Shown here one piece after another: positions 53,683 through 61,381 of a stretch of DNA of 64,000 bases. The first letter of the stretch is position 1. Every line of letters begins with the position of its first letter. A program made the position numbers and the translations under genes. Under the pieces are notes generated by a model that made no database searches, was not told where the DNA came from, and was given only the letters and a program-made list of their open reading frames with translations. Location of the stretch: the NCBI RefSeq assembly GCF_014489575.1, contig NZ_CP060789.1:2046001-2110000 (forward strand), given 5' to 3'. The DNA is from Tessaracoccus defluvii (lineage in GTDB: Bacteria > Actinomycetota > Actinomycetes > Propionibacteriales > Propionibacteriaceae).

Positions 53683-54941
53683 TCAGCCGCAGGTGCCGGC
53701 GGCGATCGCCTCCGCCGCGTCGTGCGACGCCTCCGTCATGTAATAGGCGTTGTCAGGGTCGTCCATCTGCAGCCGCTCGAAGTCGGCGCCGAGGAGCAGG
53801 ACGGCGTACGAGTTGGTCGCCGCCTCCTTGCGTCCGCCTGCGATGGAGGGGCTGATGGTGCCGCACAGCGCATGGATGCGGCCGTGGGAGATCTCGTGGC
53901 GGATGGTGTCGACGTAGCGCGGCTGTGAGTAGTAGTCGGGGTATATCCGTGTGTGTTCCGCGTTGATGTAGATCACCGACGGCGTGGCCGGGCAGTACAT
54001 GGCCGCCCAGGTGTCCTGGTCCGGGCTCTTGGTGCAGTACCCTTCCGCGGCCGCGAACCCGTAGCTGACGGTCATCCCGAAGGCGGCGGCGACCTCTTCG
54101 CCCGCAGCGCGGTAGTCGCCGGACGCGTCGGGCTGCGCGACGTATCGTCGCGCCCACGCCTCGGGGTCGTCACTGGCGGGTGTGGGGGCCGTGCCGTCGC
54201 TTTCGAAGACGGTGCCGTCGGCGCGCACGATGCGCACGGTGAAGCCGAGGTCCTCCCCGGCGAGGAACTTCTGCTCCAACTGATCGACCTGGACGACGAC
54301 CGCGTTGATGTTGTTGTCGACATCGTGGGGGTCTGTGCCACCCGTGACAGAGCCCCACCTCAGGGCGAGGCTGATGTCGGTCAGCTTGAACAGGAAGGCA
54401 GTCGCGTAGTCGTCGTCCACTGTGACGCCGGGGTTGACCAGATCGTTGAGCGTGCCGGCGTCGCGGGCCGCCTCGTAGCGACCGATCACCGTCTCCACAT
54501 GTTCGACCATCGTCTGGTACCCCGGTCGCTCGTACGCCTCGTACCAGGTGGGCTCGGTCGCGGTCGGTGAGCCGGACGTTGTGACATCGGCTGACGGCGG
54601 GGGCGTCTGGCTGCGCGGAGCGGCTGGCGTTATGGCCGGCGTTCCCGGGCCCGCAGGAGTGGTCTGGGTGACCGGCGGCGTGGCCCCACCGGAGCCGCTC
54701 CTCGCCCACAGGATGCCGACGACGATGAGTGTGACGGCGAGGACGCCGGCGACGGCGTAGAGGATCACGTCGCGGCGGGATGACCCCGGGGCGGGCGCCG
54801 GGGGCTGCGGCGCAGCGGGCGGCGGCGAGTCCCAGCCGCTCAGCGGGGGCTGCCCCGAGCCGGGCGGGGGCTGGGCGGCTGGAAGTCCGGTGATCCTGGC
54901 GGCTGCGTCACGCGTGCCAGGGTACGGACCTGCAGGCTCAT
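53683..54941 (-). CDS. Membrane-anchored HEISH-motif protein, putative metallopeptidase (frameshifted)
   Basis: About 419 residues after repair. A Pro/Gln-rich cytoplasmic N-terminus leads to a transmembrane helix (VILYAVAGVLAVTLIVVGILWA), a Thr/Pro-rich linker, and an extracellular domain containing RHEISHGRIH, an HExxH zinc motif, plus cysteines (YCTKSP, MYCPATP, ALCGT). Start ATG 54941 is supported by GAGGATC just upstream; the ggggg run at 54866-54870 is probably one base short. The unrepaired frame starts at GTG 54768. It lies between glmU and tRNA-Gln. Protease activity is inference. Confidence 0.7.
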
Positions 54942-55030
54942 CCGATCCTCATCCAGGCCGACGGGCGTCTCCCCCGGAACTGTCGGTGCGAACAGCCACA
55001 CTGAACACACGACAAGGAGAGGAGGCCTCG

Positions 55031-55249
55031 ATGCCTCGGCCCGAGTACGTCTTCCCCAGCAAGGAGGAAGCTGACGAGGCCCGCGAAGCCGGCCGCGCCG
55101 ACGCGCTCGCCAACCGGGCCCGGCGCCCCGAGTGGGATCGGCCGGTCAAGGACTTCACGGAGGGTTGCCTCCGGTGGGCCTACCTCCGGGGCTACAACCG
55201 GGGAATGCAGGAGCTGCTCCAGGAGCGCTTCGGCGATCCTCCGTACTGA
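55031..55249 (+). CDS. Small basic protein of unknown function
   Basis: 72 residues from ATG 55031, with GGAGAGGAGG about 4 nt upstream. It is charged, rich in Arg/Glu (KEEADEAREAGRADALANRARRPEWDRP), without signal or membrane helix, ending in an aromatic patch (LRWAYLRGYNRGMQELLQERFG). I do not recognise the family. It stands alone, with the tRNA-Gln gene on the opposite strand 3 nt after its stop. Confidence 0.65.
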   Translation: MPRPEYVFPSKEEADEAREAGRADALANRARRPEWDRPVKDFTEGCLRWAYLRGYNRGMQELLQERFGDPPY

Positions 55250-55252
55250 CGG

Positions 55253-55331
55253 CTCCCCGGGCAGGAGTCGAACCTGCTTCGCTAATCCTGATTCAAAGTC
55301 AGGCGGGCCCTACCGAAAGACCAACCGGGGA
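55253..55331 (-). tRNA. tRNA-Gln (UUG anticodon)
   Basis: Minus-strand cloverleaf of about 79 nt: acceptor TCCCCGG/CCGGGGA, anticodon loop CTTTGAA with TTG, anticodon stem CCTGA/TCAGG, T arm GCAGG-TTCGACT-CCTGC, discriminator G. The D arm and 9-nt variable loop are somewhat irregular. A tRNA-Gln next to glmU is also present in mycobacteria. Confidence 0.88.
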
Positions 55332-55490
55332 CCGGCCCTCGCGGGCCGCACCCAGAGTCTAGGCCACTTCGGCAGAGCGGGCCACAGCGGTCGCCTGGGT
55401 TGCCCGACGGTTGTCCACAGGTTCAGATCCGGCTCTGGTCAGTGTCGGAGCGGGCTGCGAGAGTGGGAGCCCCACAACAGGAGGCGACGC

Positions 55491-56051
55491 ATGACCAGGC
55501 AACGGTGCTTCGGCACGGGTGATCCCCTCTACGAGGCGTACCACGACGAGGAGTGGGGCCACCCAGCCCCCGATTCGCCCGACGAACGGGAGCTGTTCGA
55601 GCGGATCGCGCTCGAGGGTTTCCAGTCCGGGCTGAGCTGGATCACGGTGCTGCGGAAGCGGCCACGGTTCCGGGAGGTGTTCCACGACTTCGCCCCGGCA
55701 GCGGTCGCCGCGTTCGACGAGTCCGACATCGAGCGCCTTCTTGGCGACCCGGGCATTGTCCGGAACCGGCTGAAGATCGAGGCCACGATCAGCAACGCGA
55801 AGGCGATGCTGGCGATGCACGAGCGGGGCGAGCGGCTCGCCGAGGTGATCGCCGCCCACACCCCTCCCCCGCGTGGCCGGGCACCGGAGCGTGACGAGGT
55901 CGCCGTCCAGACCCCCGAATCCGCAGAGCTGAGCCGGAGCCTGAAGAAGCTGGGCTTCCGGTTCGTGGGTCCGACGACGGCCTACGCGACGATGCAGGCG
56001 GTGGGCGCCGTCGACGATCACGTCGTCGGCTGCTGGCTCGCTCAACGCTGA
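55491..56051 (+). CDS. tag: DNA-3-methyladenine glycosylase I
   Basis: 186 residues. It removes 3-methyladenine from alkylated DNA. Family motifs: CFGTGDPLYEAYHDEEWG, SGLSWITVLRKRP, NRLKIEATISNAKAML and VGPTTAYATMQAVGAVDDH with the conserved late His/Cys pocket (zinc in Tag). ATG 55491 has ACAGGAGG upstream. A DnaA-box-like TTGTCCACA (55411-55419) lies in the upstream region. Confidence 0.94.
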   Translation: MTRQRCFGTGDPLYEAYHDEEWGHPAPDSPDERELFERIALEGFQSGLSWITVLRKRPRFREVFHDFAPAAVAAFDESDIERLLGDPGIVRNRLKIEATISNAKAMLAMHERGERLAEVIAAHTPPPRGRAPERDEVAVQTPESAELSRSLKKLGFRFVGPTTAYATMQAVGAVDDHVVGCWLAQR

Positions 56052-56075
56052 CAGACACCCCCGCGCGGGCCATGC

Positions 56076-56081
56076 CAGAAT
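56076..56081 (+). promoter_or_regulatory. -10 hexamer before TetR gene
   Basis: CAGAAT ends 7 nt before GTG 56089, supporting that start over the in-frame ATG 56080. Confidence 0.35.
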
Positions 56082-56088
56082 GGGGGCC

Positions 56089-56799
56089 GTGTCCACACGT
56101 CAGCCCGCCACCAGGGCCCGCCGCTCCCGTACCAGGATGTCGGCCGTCGAGCGCCGAGAGCAGCTGATCGAGATCGCCTGCGAACTCTTCGCGGAGCGTG
56201 GCTTCGAGGGCACCTCCGTCGAGGAGATCGCGGCGAGGGCCGGCGTCTCGAAACCAGTGGTCTACGAACACTTCGGTGGTAAGGAAGGCGCGTACGCCGT
56301 CGTCGTCGACCGTGAGACGAAGACCCTGCACACGGCGATCCGCGATGCCCTCGACACCCCGGGCGGCGGGGCGCGGGAGCTGCTGGAGCGCGGAGCGATG
56401 GCGCTCCTGGAGTACATCGAGAAGCGTCCGGACGGGTTCCGGATCCTGTCGCGCGATCCCGCGACCGAGCCGACCCCCGGGCAGCCGAGTGGGTCGTTCG
56501 CGTCGATCCTGTCGGACATCGCCGTCCAGGCCGAAGAGCTACTGGTCGCCCAGTTCCACAAGTCGGGACACGACCCGCAGTTCGCCGGGCTCTATGCCCG
56601 GGCGATGGTGGGGCTGGTGGCCCAGACCGGACAGTACTGGCTGGATGCCGGCGAGCCGTCCCGTGAGGTGGTCGCGCAGCACCTGATCAACCTCGCCTGG
56701 AACGGGCTGGCGCATCTGAAGCCGGACCCAAAGCTGGTGATCTCCGCGATCGACAAGCGCACCGAATCGCGGGCCGAGGGAACTCCCGGCCACGCCTGA
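56089..56799 (+). CDS. TetR-family transcriptional regulator
   Basis: 236 residues from GTG 56089. The N-terminal helix-turn-helix is typical: REQLIEIACELFAERGFEGTSVEEIAARAGVSKPVVYEHFGGKEGAY. The ligand-binding domain is all-helical (DGFRILSRDPATEP, ELLVAQFHKSG). A TetR gene also lies near mfd/glmU in mycobacteria. No divergent target gene; the ligand is unknown. ATG 56080 would start upstream of the likely -10, so it is less probable. Confidence 0.88.
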   Translation: MSTRQPATRARRSRTRMSAVERREQLIEIACELFAERGFEGTSVEEIAARAGVSKPVVYEHFGGKEGAYAVVVDRETKTLHTAIRDALDTPGGGARELLERGAMALLEYIEKRPDGFRILSRDPATEPTPGQPSGSFASILSDIAVQAEELLVAQFHKSGHDPQFAGLYARAMVGLVAQTGQYWLDAGEPSREVVAQHLINLAWNGLAHLKPDPKLVISAIDKRTESRAEGTPGHA

Positions 56800-56808
56800 A
56801 GCAGGCCG

Positions 56809-57291
56809 TCAGTCCTGTTGCAGCAGGCGGCGCAGGTCGTCGGCGAGTCGGGCGGTGTCGTCGTCGCCAAGCCCCGCAAGCAGTTCCCGTTCGACCGTGA
56901 CGAGCGACTCCAGCGCTGCATCGACCAGGGCCAGCCCCGCGGGCGTGATGGCCACGAGTACTGCGCGGCGGTCCTTCGGGTCCGTGGTGCGGGTGACGAG
57001 GCCGCGGGCTGCGAGCCTGTCGACCCGGTTGGTCATGGTGCCGGAGGTGACGAACGTCTCCTTCAGCAGTTGGCCGGGGGTGAGGGTGTGGGGCTCGCCG
57101 GCCCGGCGGAGCGCTGCGAGAACGTCGAACTCCCAGCCCTCGATGCCGTGGGACTGGAAGGCGGCTTTGCGGCGGTCGGCGAGCAGGCGTCCGAGCCGGT
57201 CGATGCGCGACCAGATGTGCATCGGTTCAAGCTCGAGGTCACCACGCTGGGCGCGCCAGGCCTCGATGAGGGCGTCGACCTCGTCGCTCAC
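56809..57291 (-). CDS. MarR-family transcriptional regulator
   Basis: 160 residues. Winged helix: LTPGQLLKETFVTSGTMTNRVDRLAARGLVTRTTDPKDRRAVLVAITPAG, with the DxRxx wing of MarR proteins. Its GTG start overlaps the ispE stop in GTGA, so it is translationally coupled to ispE, an unusual partner. Convergent with TetR, 9 nt apart. Ligand unknown. Confidence 0.88.
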   Translation of the reverse strand: MSDEVDALIEAWRAQRGDLELEPMHIWSRIDRLGRLLADRRKAAFQSHGIEGWEFDVLAALRRAGEPHTLTPGQLLKETFVTSGTMTNRVDRLAARGLVTRTTDPKDRRAVLVAITPAGLALVDAALESLVTVERELLAGLGDDDTARLADDLRRLLQQD

Positions 57292-58189
57292 GGCAGCACC
57301 TGCGCCCCGGTGACGGGCCCGTAGGCGCGCCGGACGGCGCGCACCCCGGAGAACAGGGCGAGGGACTCGGACAGCTCGAGGCTGTGGGCGTCTGAGCCGG
57401 CCAGGAACGCGCAGGTGGGTCCGGAGCCGCTGACGATGGCGCCGAGGGCGCCGCCCTGGAGCCCGAGCCGTAGCGTGTGCTCGAGGCCCGGCTGCAGCGA
57501 GATGGCGGCCTCCTCCAGGTCGTTGGTGAGCGCGGCACCGACGGCGGCATTGTCGCCGGTCCGCAGCGCCGTCAGCAGGTCCGGGGGATCGTCGTCGGCC
57601 GCGGTTTGGAGATGCGATCGAACTCCCGGAACACCGCGGGCGTGGAGAGGCCTGTGTGGGAGAGGGCGAAGGTCCAGTGGTAGGTGCCGCTGGTCATCAC
57701 CGGGTTGAGGTCGATGCCACGACCGGTGCCGACGGCCGTGCCTCCCAGCAGCATGAAGGGGACGTCGGAGCCGAGCTGCGCTGCGAGCGGGTGGAGGTCG
57801 TCACGGGTGGCCCCCAACTCCCACAGGGCGTTACAGGCCACGAGCACCGCCGCGGCATCTGCGGAGCCGCCGGCCATGCCGCCTGCGACCGGGATGCGCT
57901 TGCGGATGGCGAGGGTGACTCCGAGATCGGGCCGCTGGTAGTGGGCCGCCAGGAGCTTCGCCGCGCGGATCGCCAGGTTCGTGTCGTCGACGGGAAGGAA
58001 GCCGGCGCCTTCACCCTGGAAGGAGAGCCGGAAGCTGCCAGCGGGCGCCGCCTCGGCGGTGACCTCGTCACCGAGACTCACGGCCTGGAAGACGGTGCCC
58101 AGCTCGTGGAAGCCGTCGGGGTCGGTCCCTCCGACCTTGAGCGCGAGGTTGACCTTGGCAGGGACCCGTACTCGCACCGTCTTCGTCAC
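57288..58189 (-). CDS. ispE: 4-diphosphocytidyl-2-C-methyl-D-erythritol kinase (frameshifted)
   Basis: 300 residues after repair. GHMP kinase of the MEP isoprenoid pathway. ATP loop [17 protein letters not shown] and N-terminal [13 protein letters not shown] are present; the C-terminal half has [16 protein letters not shown]. The frame breaks near the ggggg run at 57583-57587 or in ccgcgg just before it (one base short), between RISKPRP and [14 protein letters not shown] 58189 overlaps nothing upstream. It ends inside the MarR start. Confidence 0.92.
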
Positions 58190-58199
58190 GGTGCTGAAC

Positions 58200-58259
58200 T
58201 TACCTGTTCACGGTGACGGCCTGCAGTTCGCCCACGATGACCTCGGCCTCGCGGCGGAG
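58200..58259 (-). pseudogene. 3'-terminal remnant of a PKD-like secreted protein gene
   Basis: Read on the minus strand it encodes [19 protein letters not shown] and a stop, matching the C-terminus LSREAEVIVGELQTVSVNR of the intact protein at 62359-63255. It directly follows the stop of lipoprotein gene 1, so an internal deletion of about 840 bp removed the rest of a formerly coupled PKD gene. Confidence 0.85.
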
Positions 58260-58886
58260 TCAGCAGGATGCTTCGACGTTGCTCAGCCCAGACAGACGCC
58301 ATTTCCCATCCCTCCCCTGTTCCATCTGTGCCGTCTCTTGGAGGGTCCCTGCACGTGGAAGACGCTCCCCTGTGTCGAGGTTGAAGACGCGGAGCTGAGC
58401 AGCATCAATGCAGTAGGTGACCGTCGCCGTTCTTGCCCCGTCTGAACCCTCGGACACTTCGGTGAGATCGACATTGCGGAAGATGAAGCCACCATCCGAC
58501 CGCAGCCGAGCCAGTCGCATCCTCTCGATCTGCTCAATGATCATGTTCGCGGCATCGACAGTCAATACGTACTGCGTCTCCGAGAAATCGGTGTAGCCGA
58601 ACGGATCCGTCGTGAACTTCTCCATAACCCGGAAGTACTCCCGCCAGCCGGCGATGATCGCAGCCGACTCCGGATCCCCCGTCGGCAGATCAGCCGGATA
58701 CGACTCCACCACCGTCGGAGACGGCGACGGGCTCGGCGACACACTGGGAATCGACGACGGGGTCGGAGTCGGCGATGGCGACGGCGTCACCGCCATCGGG
58801 CTCGGCGACCCAGACGGCTCCTCCGCAGGCGAACACCCCACGAGCAACACCAGACACGAGACCACCGCCACCGCGCTTGTGCCCAC
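58260..58886 (-). CDS. NTF2-like lipoprotein, paralogue 1
   Basis: 208 residues from GTG 58886, giving a signal peptide with lipobox LLVGCSPAE and the same length as paralogue 2. A Ser/Pro repeat linker follows (SPSPSPT), then a domain of about 150 residues (VVESYPADLPTGDPESAAII to the end) of mixed helix and strands that resembles NTF2-like folds. Conserved features: GW-EY start helix, TETQYV, CxD (TYCIDAAQLRVFN) and final residues EASC. Followed at once by the PKD remnant. Function unknown; predicted surface tethered. Confidence 0.8.
   Translation of the reverse strand: MGTSAVAVVSCLVLLVGCSPAEEPSGSPSPMAVTPSPSPTPTPSSIPSVSPSPSPSPTVVESYPADLPTGDPESAAIIAGWREYFRVMEKFTTDPFGYTDFSETQYVLTVDAANMIIEQIERMRLARLRSDGGFIFRNVDLTEVSEGSDGARTATVTYCIDAAQLRVFNLDTGERLPRAGTLQETAQMEQGRDGKWRLSGLSNVEASC
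58651..58710 (-). repeat. Near-identical 60-bp block in lipoprotein 1
   Basis: It is nearly identical in DNA to 59340-59399, 61773-61832 and 63640-63699 (at most two or three differences seen). It encodes the start of the NTF2-like domain and the end of the linker. Confidence 0.85.
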
Positions 58887-58948
58887 ACCCGTCGCCCACC
58901 GCGAAAAGAGTTCACAGCGCTCAACAGAGTCAGGGATGCGCACCCGTA

Positions 58949-59575
58949 TCAGCACGAGGCCGCCTGATTTCGGACCTTCGCCACACGCCATTTCCCATCA
59001 GCCCCTTCCTCCATCGTGAACGCCTCAAGGAGTGTTCGCTCAACCAGGACCCGTTCACCGGTCGAGATCCTGAACAGCCGCACTCTCGACGAGTCAGAGC
59101 AGAACTTCACAGTCGCAGTACGGATCCCAAGATCATCGGGAACGGGTGTGCTCACCGACACATCGCGAATCTGCAGACCGCCCTCAACACGCAGATCCTC
59201 TTCACGCAGGTGAGCGATCCCATCAAGAACCTCGTTCGCCTCATCACCCGTTGTCACGTACATCAGTTCACTGAAGTCGCTGTACCCCAGCGGGTCCGCC
59301 GCGTACTTCTCATAGACCCGGAAGTACTCCTGCCAGCCCGCGACGATCGCAGCCGACTCCGGATCCCCCGTCGGCAGATCAGCCGGATACGACTCCACCA
59401 CCGCCGGAGATGGCGACGGGCTGGGACTCGGTGACGGCGACGGCGAGGGCGAGGGCGTCAGCGACGGGCTGAGCGACGACGACACCGCCGTCGGAGTCGA
59501 CGGCCCAGACGCCCCCTCCGGAGGCGCACAGGCCATGAGTAACACCACACAGGAAACCACCGCCACCACACGCAT
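58949..59575 (-). CDS. NTF2-like lipoprotein, paralogue 2
   Basis: 208 residues from ATG 59575 (start chosen because MRVVAVVSCVVLLMAC is a short signal peptide with lipobox LLMAC; longer frames to 59626 would lack one). The linker is a pure Ser/Pro run. The domain shares DPESAAIVAGWQEYFRVYEKYAADPLGYSDF, TYVTT-like MYVTTGDEANEVL, KFCSDS and a terminal AASC with its paralogues. A 62-bp gap separates it from paralogue 1, and the conserved upstream region lies before it. Confidence 0.8.
   Translation of the reverse strand: MRVVAVVSCVVLLMACAPPEGASGPSTPTAVSSSLSPSLTPSPSPSPSPSPSPSPSPAVVESYPADLPTGDPESAAIVAGWQEYFRVYEKYAADPLGYSDFSELMYVTTGDEANEVLDGIAHLREEDLRVEGGLQIRDVSVSTPVPDDLGIRTATVKFCSDSSRVRLFRISTGERVLVERTLLEAFTMEEGADGKWRVAKVRNQAASC
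59340..59399 (-). repeat. Near-identical 60-bp block in lipoprotein 2
   Basis: Copy of the shared block (see 58651-58710); only one difference from copy 1 was seen. Confidence 0.85.
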
Positions 59576-59664
59576 GACCACTCCGTTCCCCGGGAATGGA
59601 GCGATCCTGCCAACCGGGACGTCCAAAGAAATGACTCCCCTGGCAGATTGTGGACAAAGGTCAA
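59576..59664 (-). repeat. Conserved upstream region, copy A
   Basis: Shares with 62021-62110 and 63870-63962 the blocks actccgttccc, gatcctgccaacc and a TTGTCCACA box (59649-59657 minus strand). Probably the promoter/leader of lipoprotein 2. Spacing between the blocks is conserved to within a few bases. Confidence 0.8.
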
Positions 59665-59704
59665 CTGCGGCTCCCGCGGGGCGGCCCCGTCGCGGGGCAT
59701 GAGA

Positions 59705-59733
59705 AGACCCGCAAGGATCATCCTTGCGGGTCT
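59705..59733 (-). terminator. Terminator after the immunity gene
   Basis: Perfect 13-bp stem AGACCCGCAAGGA/TCCTTGCGGGTCT with a 3-nt loop, 12 nt after the immunity-gene stop. No T run is visible. Confidence 0.6.
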
Positions 59734-59744
59734 GGATGTGCGAC

Positions 59745-60008
59745 CTAAGCCGCGCTGCGCGCCTTGTGTCTGGCTATCGCGCGAAGTGCGATTTCGCGAT
59801 CAGGCGTCTCGAAGGACGCAGCGAGCAGCCCGAGGTTCCGTACATCGCTGAAGTCCATCGCGAGCGGGGCGCCTTCCAGCGCAGTGATGGCTGCGACCTC
59901 AAACTCCCCAGCGTCGAGGTCGTCCCGGAGGATCCTTGCGGCACCATCCTCCATGTGGGGCAGGGCGCGAGCAACCATGCGCTCGGCTAGCTCCGCGATC
60001 GTCATCAT
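59745..60008 (-). CDS. Putative immunity protein for the EndoU-like toxin
   Basis: 87 residues, soluble, helical, mildly acidic (MEDGAARILRDDLDAGEFEVA, LASFETPDREIALRAIARHK). The ATG overlaps the toxin stop by 4 nt (ATGA), the usual tight coupling of toxin and immunity genes. No known immunity family is recognised, so the role is inferred from position, size and overlap only. A terminator closes the cassette. Confidence 0.6.
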   Translation of the reverse strand: MMTIAELAERMVARALPHMEDGAARILRDDLDAGEFEVAAITALEGAPLAMDFSDVRNLGLLAASFETPDREIALRAIARHKARSAA

Positions 60009-60748
60009 GGAGCGAGTTTACCGTTGGGTGGATATGCGGTCCAGAAGATCGGCGGATCCTGGTCGAGGCGAATGTGCACCCGGACAAGCTCTCCGCCGAC
60101 TTCGCGATCGAAGGTCAGCTTGTCGCCGCTGCGGCTGACTACCGCAGGATCAGCGCCCGCCATGTCGATGGCTGTCATGATGTCGTCGTCTGACCAACCC
60201 TCGGGGAACATCGTCTTCATGGGAGCATTTGCTCCGCGGCGATGCTTCGCCAAAACCCTTGCCCGATCCTCATCTGATGGGCGAGGCCGGTCGCGGGGCG
60301 CGAACGGCACTCGCCACCCGTCGGGAAGTGGGGGGTACTCTTCGGGGAAGTCCATTTCGGCCAGGTCGAACCGGCCCGGTGGTTTCTTCCCATTGCCTGC
60401 GCCGCCGGTCTGCGTCTCGGGCGCACGGGAGTCGCTGACGACGCCTTGGCCCAGTCCGCGCATCTTCGCAGTGATGTTCTCACCGGTCCTGGGCAGGCCC
60501 CCGGCGTCGCGTGCCTCGGCAGCCCGTTCGTACAGGTCGATGTACTCGCGCTCCCGCGAAGTCGGCGGAGAGTCGCCGAGGGACTCCTCGACGCTGCATC
60601 CGCAGTAGTCGTGGTACTTCTCGCCGCGGCCGCGGCACCGAACCCCGGCCCGAGCTGCCAGCGCACACCGAACGTCACGATGACCTGGGCCGGCGCAACA
60701 ACCTTCTAGCAGGGCGCGAGCTCCGTCTCTGTCAGCGCGGCCCGCCAT
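60005..60748 (-). CDS. Orphan MuF-type/EndoU-like polymorphic toxin (N-terminus probably lost)
   Basis: Up to 247 residues. Residues 44-51 (KYHDYCGC) plus YIDLYERAAEARDAGGLPRTGENI and AKMRGLG match the C-terminal end of phage MuF/minor head proteins (His-Cys motif and following helices). After a linker, residues about 165-247 (KHRRGAN, FPEGWSDDDIMTAIDMAGADP, FDREVG, IFWTAYP) match the bacterial EndoU-type RNase toxin core, with candidate catalytic His169. Only the tail of a MuF protein is present; the frame starts inside the lipoprotein 3 stop region with no native start. It may be a cassette left by a prophage. Confidence 0.7.
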   Translation of the reverse strand: MAGRADRDGARALLEGCCAGPGHRDVRCALAARAGVRCRGRGEKYHDYCGCSVEESLGDSPPTSREREYIDLYERAAEARDAGGLPRTGENITAKMRGLGQGVVSDSRAPETQTGGAGNGKKPPGRFDLAEMDFPEEYPPLPDGWRVPFAPRDRPRPSDEDRARVLAKHRRGANAPMKTMFPEGWSDDDIMTAIDMAGADPAVVSRSGDKLTFDREVGGELVRVHIRLDQDPPIFWTAYPPNGKLAP

Positions 60749-61365
60749 GACCCATCTGGAAGCAGCTTCATGAGCACCGTGACCTTCATGGTGTCTTCAG
60801 GCCTGATCGCTTCCACCCCGCCCTGCTCGCAGGTGTCGATGTCAACGGTGCGCATGAACTTTGGGTCGAAGCAGTACCGAACCTCTGACATCATGACGCC
60901 GTCGCCGTTGATCGCAGGTTCAGAGATCACAGCATCACGCAGGATCAGGTCTCCCTCACGCCTCAAGTTGCTGTCCCGGAGACCCCAGATGCCCGTGACG
61001 ACGTCGTCCGCCTCCTGTCCTGTCGTGACGTACTGGGTCTCGGTGAGATCCTTCAGGTCCGGGTCTCGGACGAACTTGTCAATGACGCGCTCGAACTCCT
61101 GCCACCCAGCGCGCACCTCTGCCTGGGCTGCAGAATCCCCCGACGGGTCGTCGGGAAACGACTCGACGGCAGTCGCCAGTGCGAGCGGGGAGGGTGCGGC
61201 TGTGGTCGGACTAGGCGACGGAGTCAGGCCGGTTGACGCCGTCGGCCCCGGCGACGCCGGCTTGGTCACGTTGGGGGATGGAATCGGCGCCTCAGCCGGT
61301 CCGTCGCCCGGCGCGCACGCGGCAACGAGGAGCAGGCATGCGGCCCCACGGCCGAGCACCTGCAC
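60706..61365 (-). CDS. NTF2-like lipoprotein, divergent paralogue 3
   Basis: 219 residues from GTG 61365 (GTG 61359 also possible). Lipobox LLVAACAPG. After the Ser/Pro linker, the domain keeps GWQEFERVIDKF, TETQYVTTGQEADDV, RYCFDPKFM and a terminal APC, but it lacks the near-identical DNA block of the other copies and is much more diverged, with a longer insertion around CEQGGVEAIRPEDTMKV. Its 3' end overlaps the toxin frame by 43 bp; 16 bp separate its start from paralogue 4. Confidence 0.78.
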   Translation of the reverse strand: MQVLGRGAACLLLVAACAPGDGPAEAPIPSPNVTKPASPGPTASTGLTPSPSPTTAAPSPLALATAVESFPDDPSGDSAAQAEVRAGWQEFERVIDKFVRDPDLKDLTETQYVTTGQEADDVVTGIWGLRDSNLRREGDLILRDAVISEPAINGDGVMMSEVRYCFDPKFMRTVDIDTCEQGGVEAIRPEDTMKVTVLMKLLPDGSWRAALTETELAPC

Positions 61366-61381
61366 AGACCGGCCCTGACCG

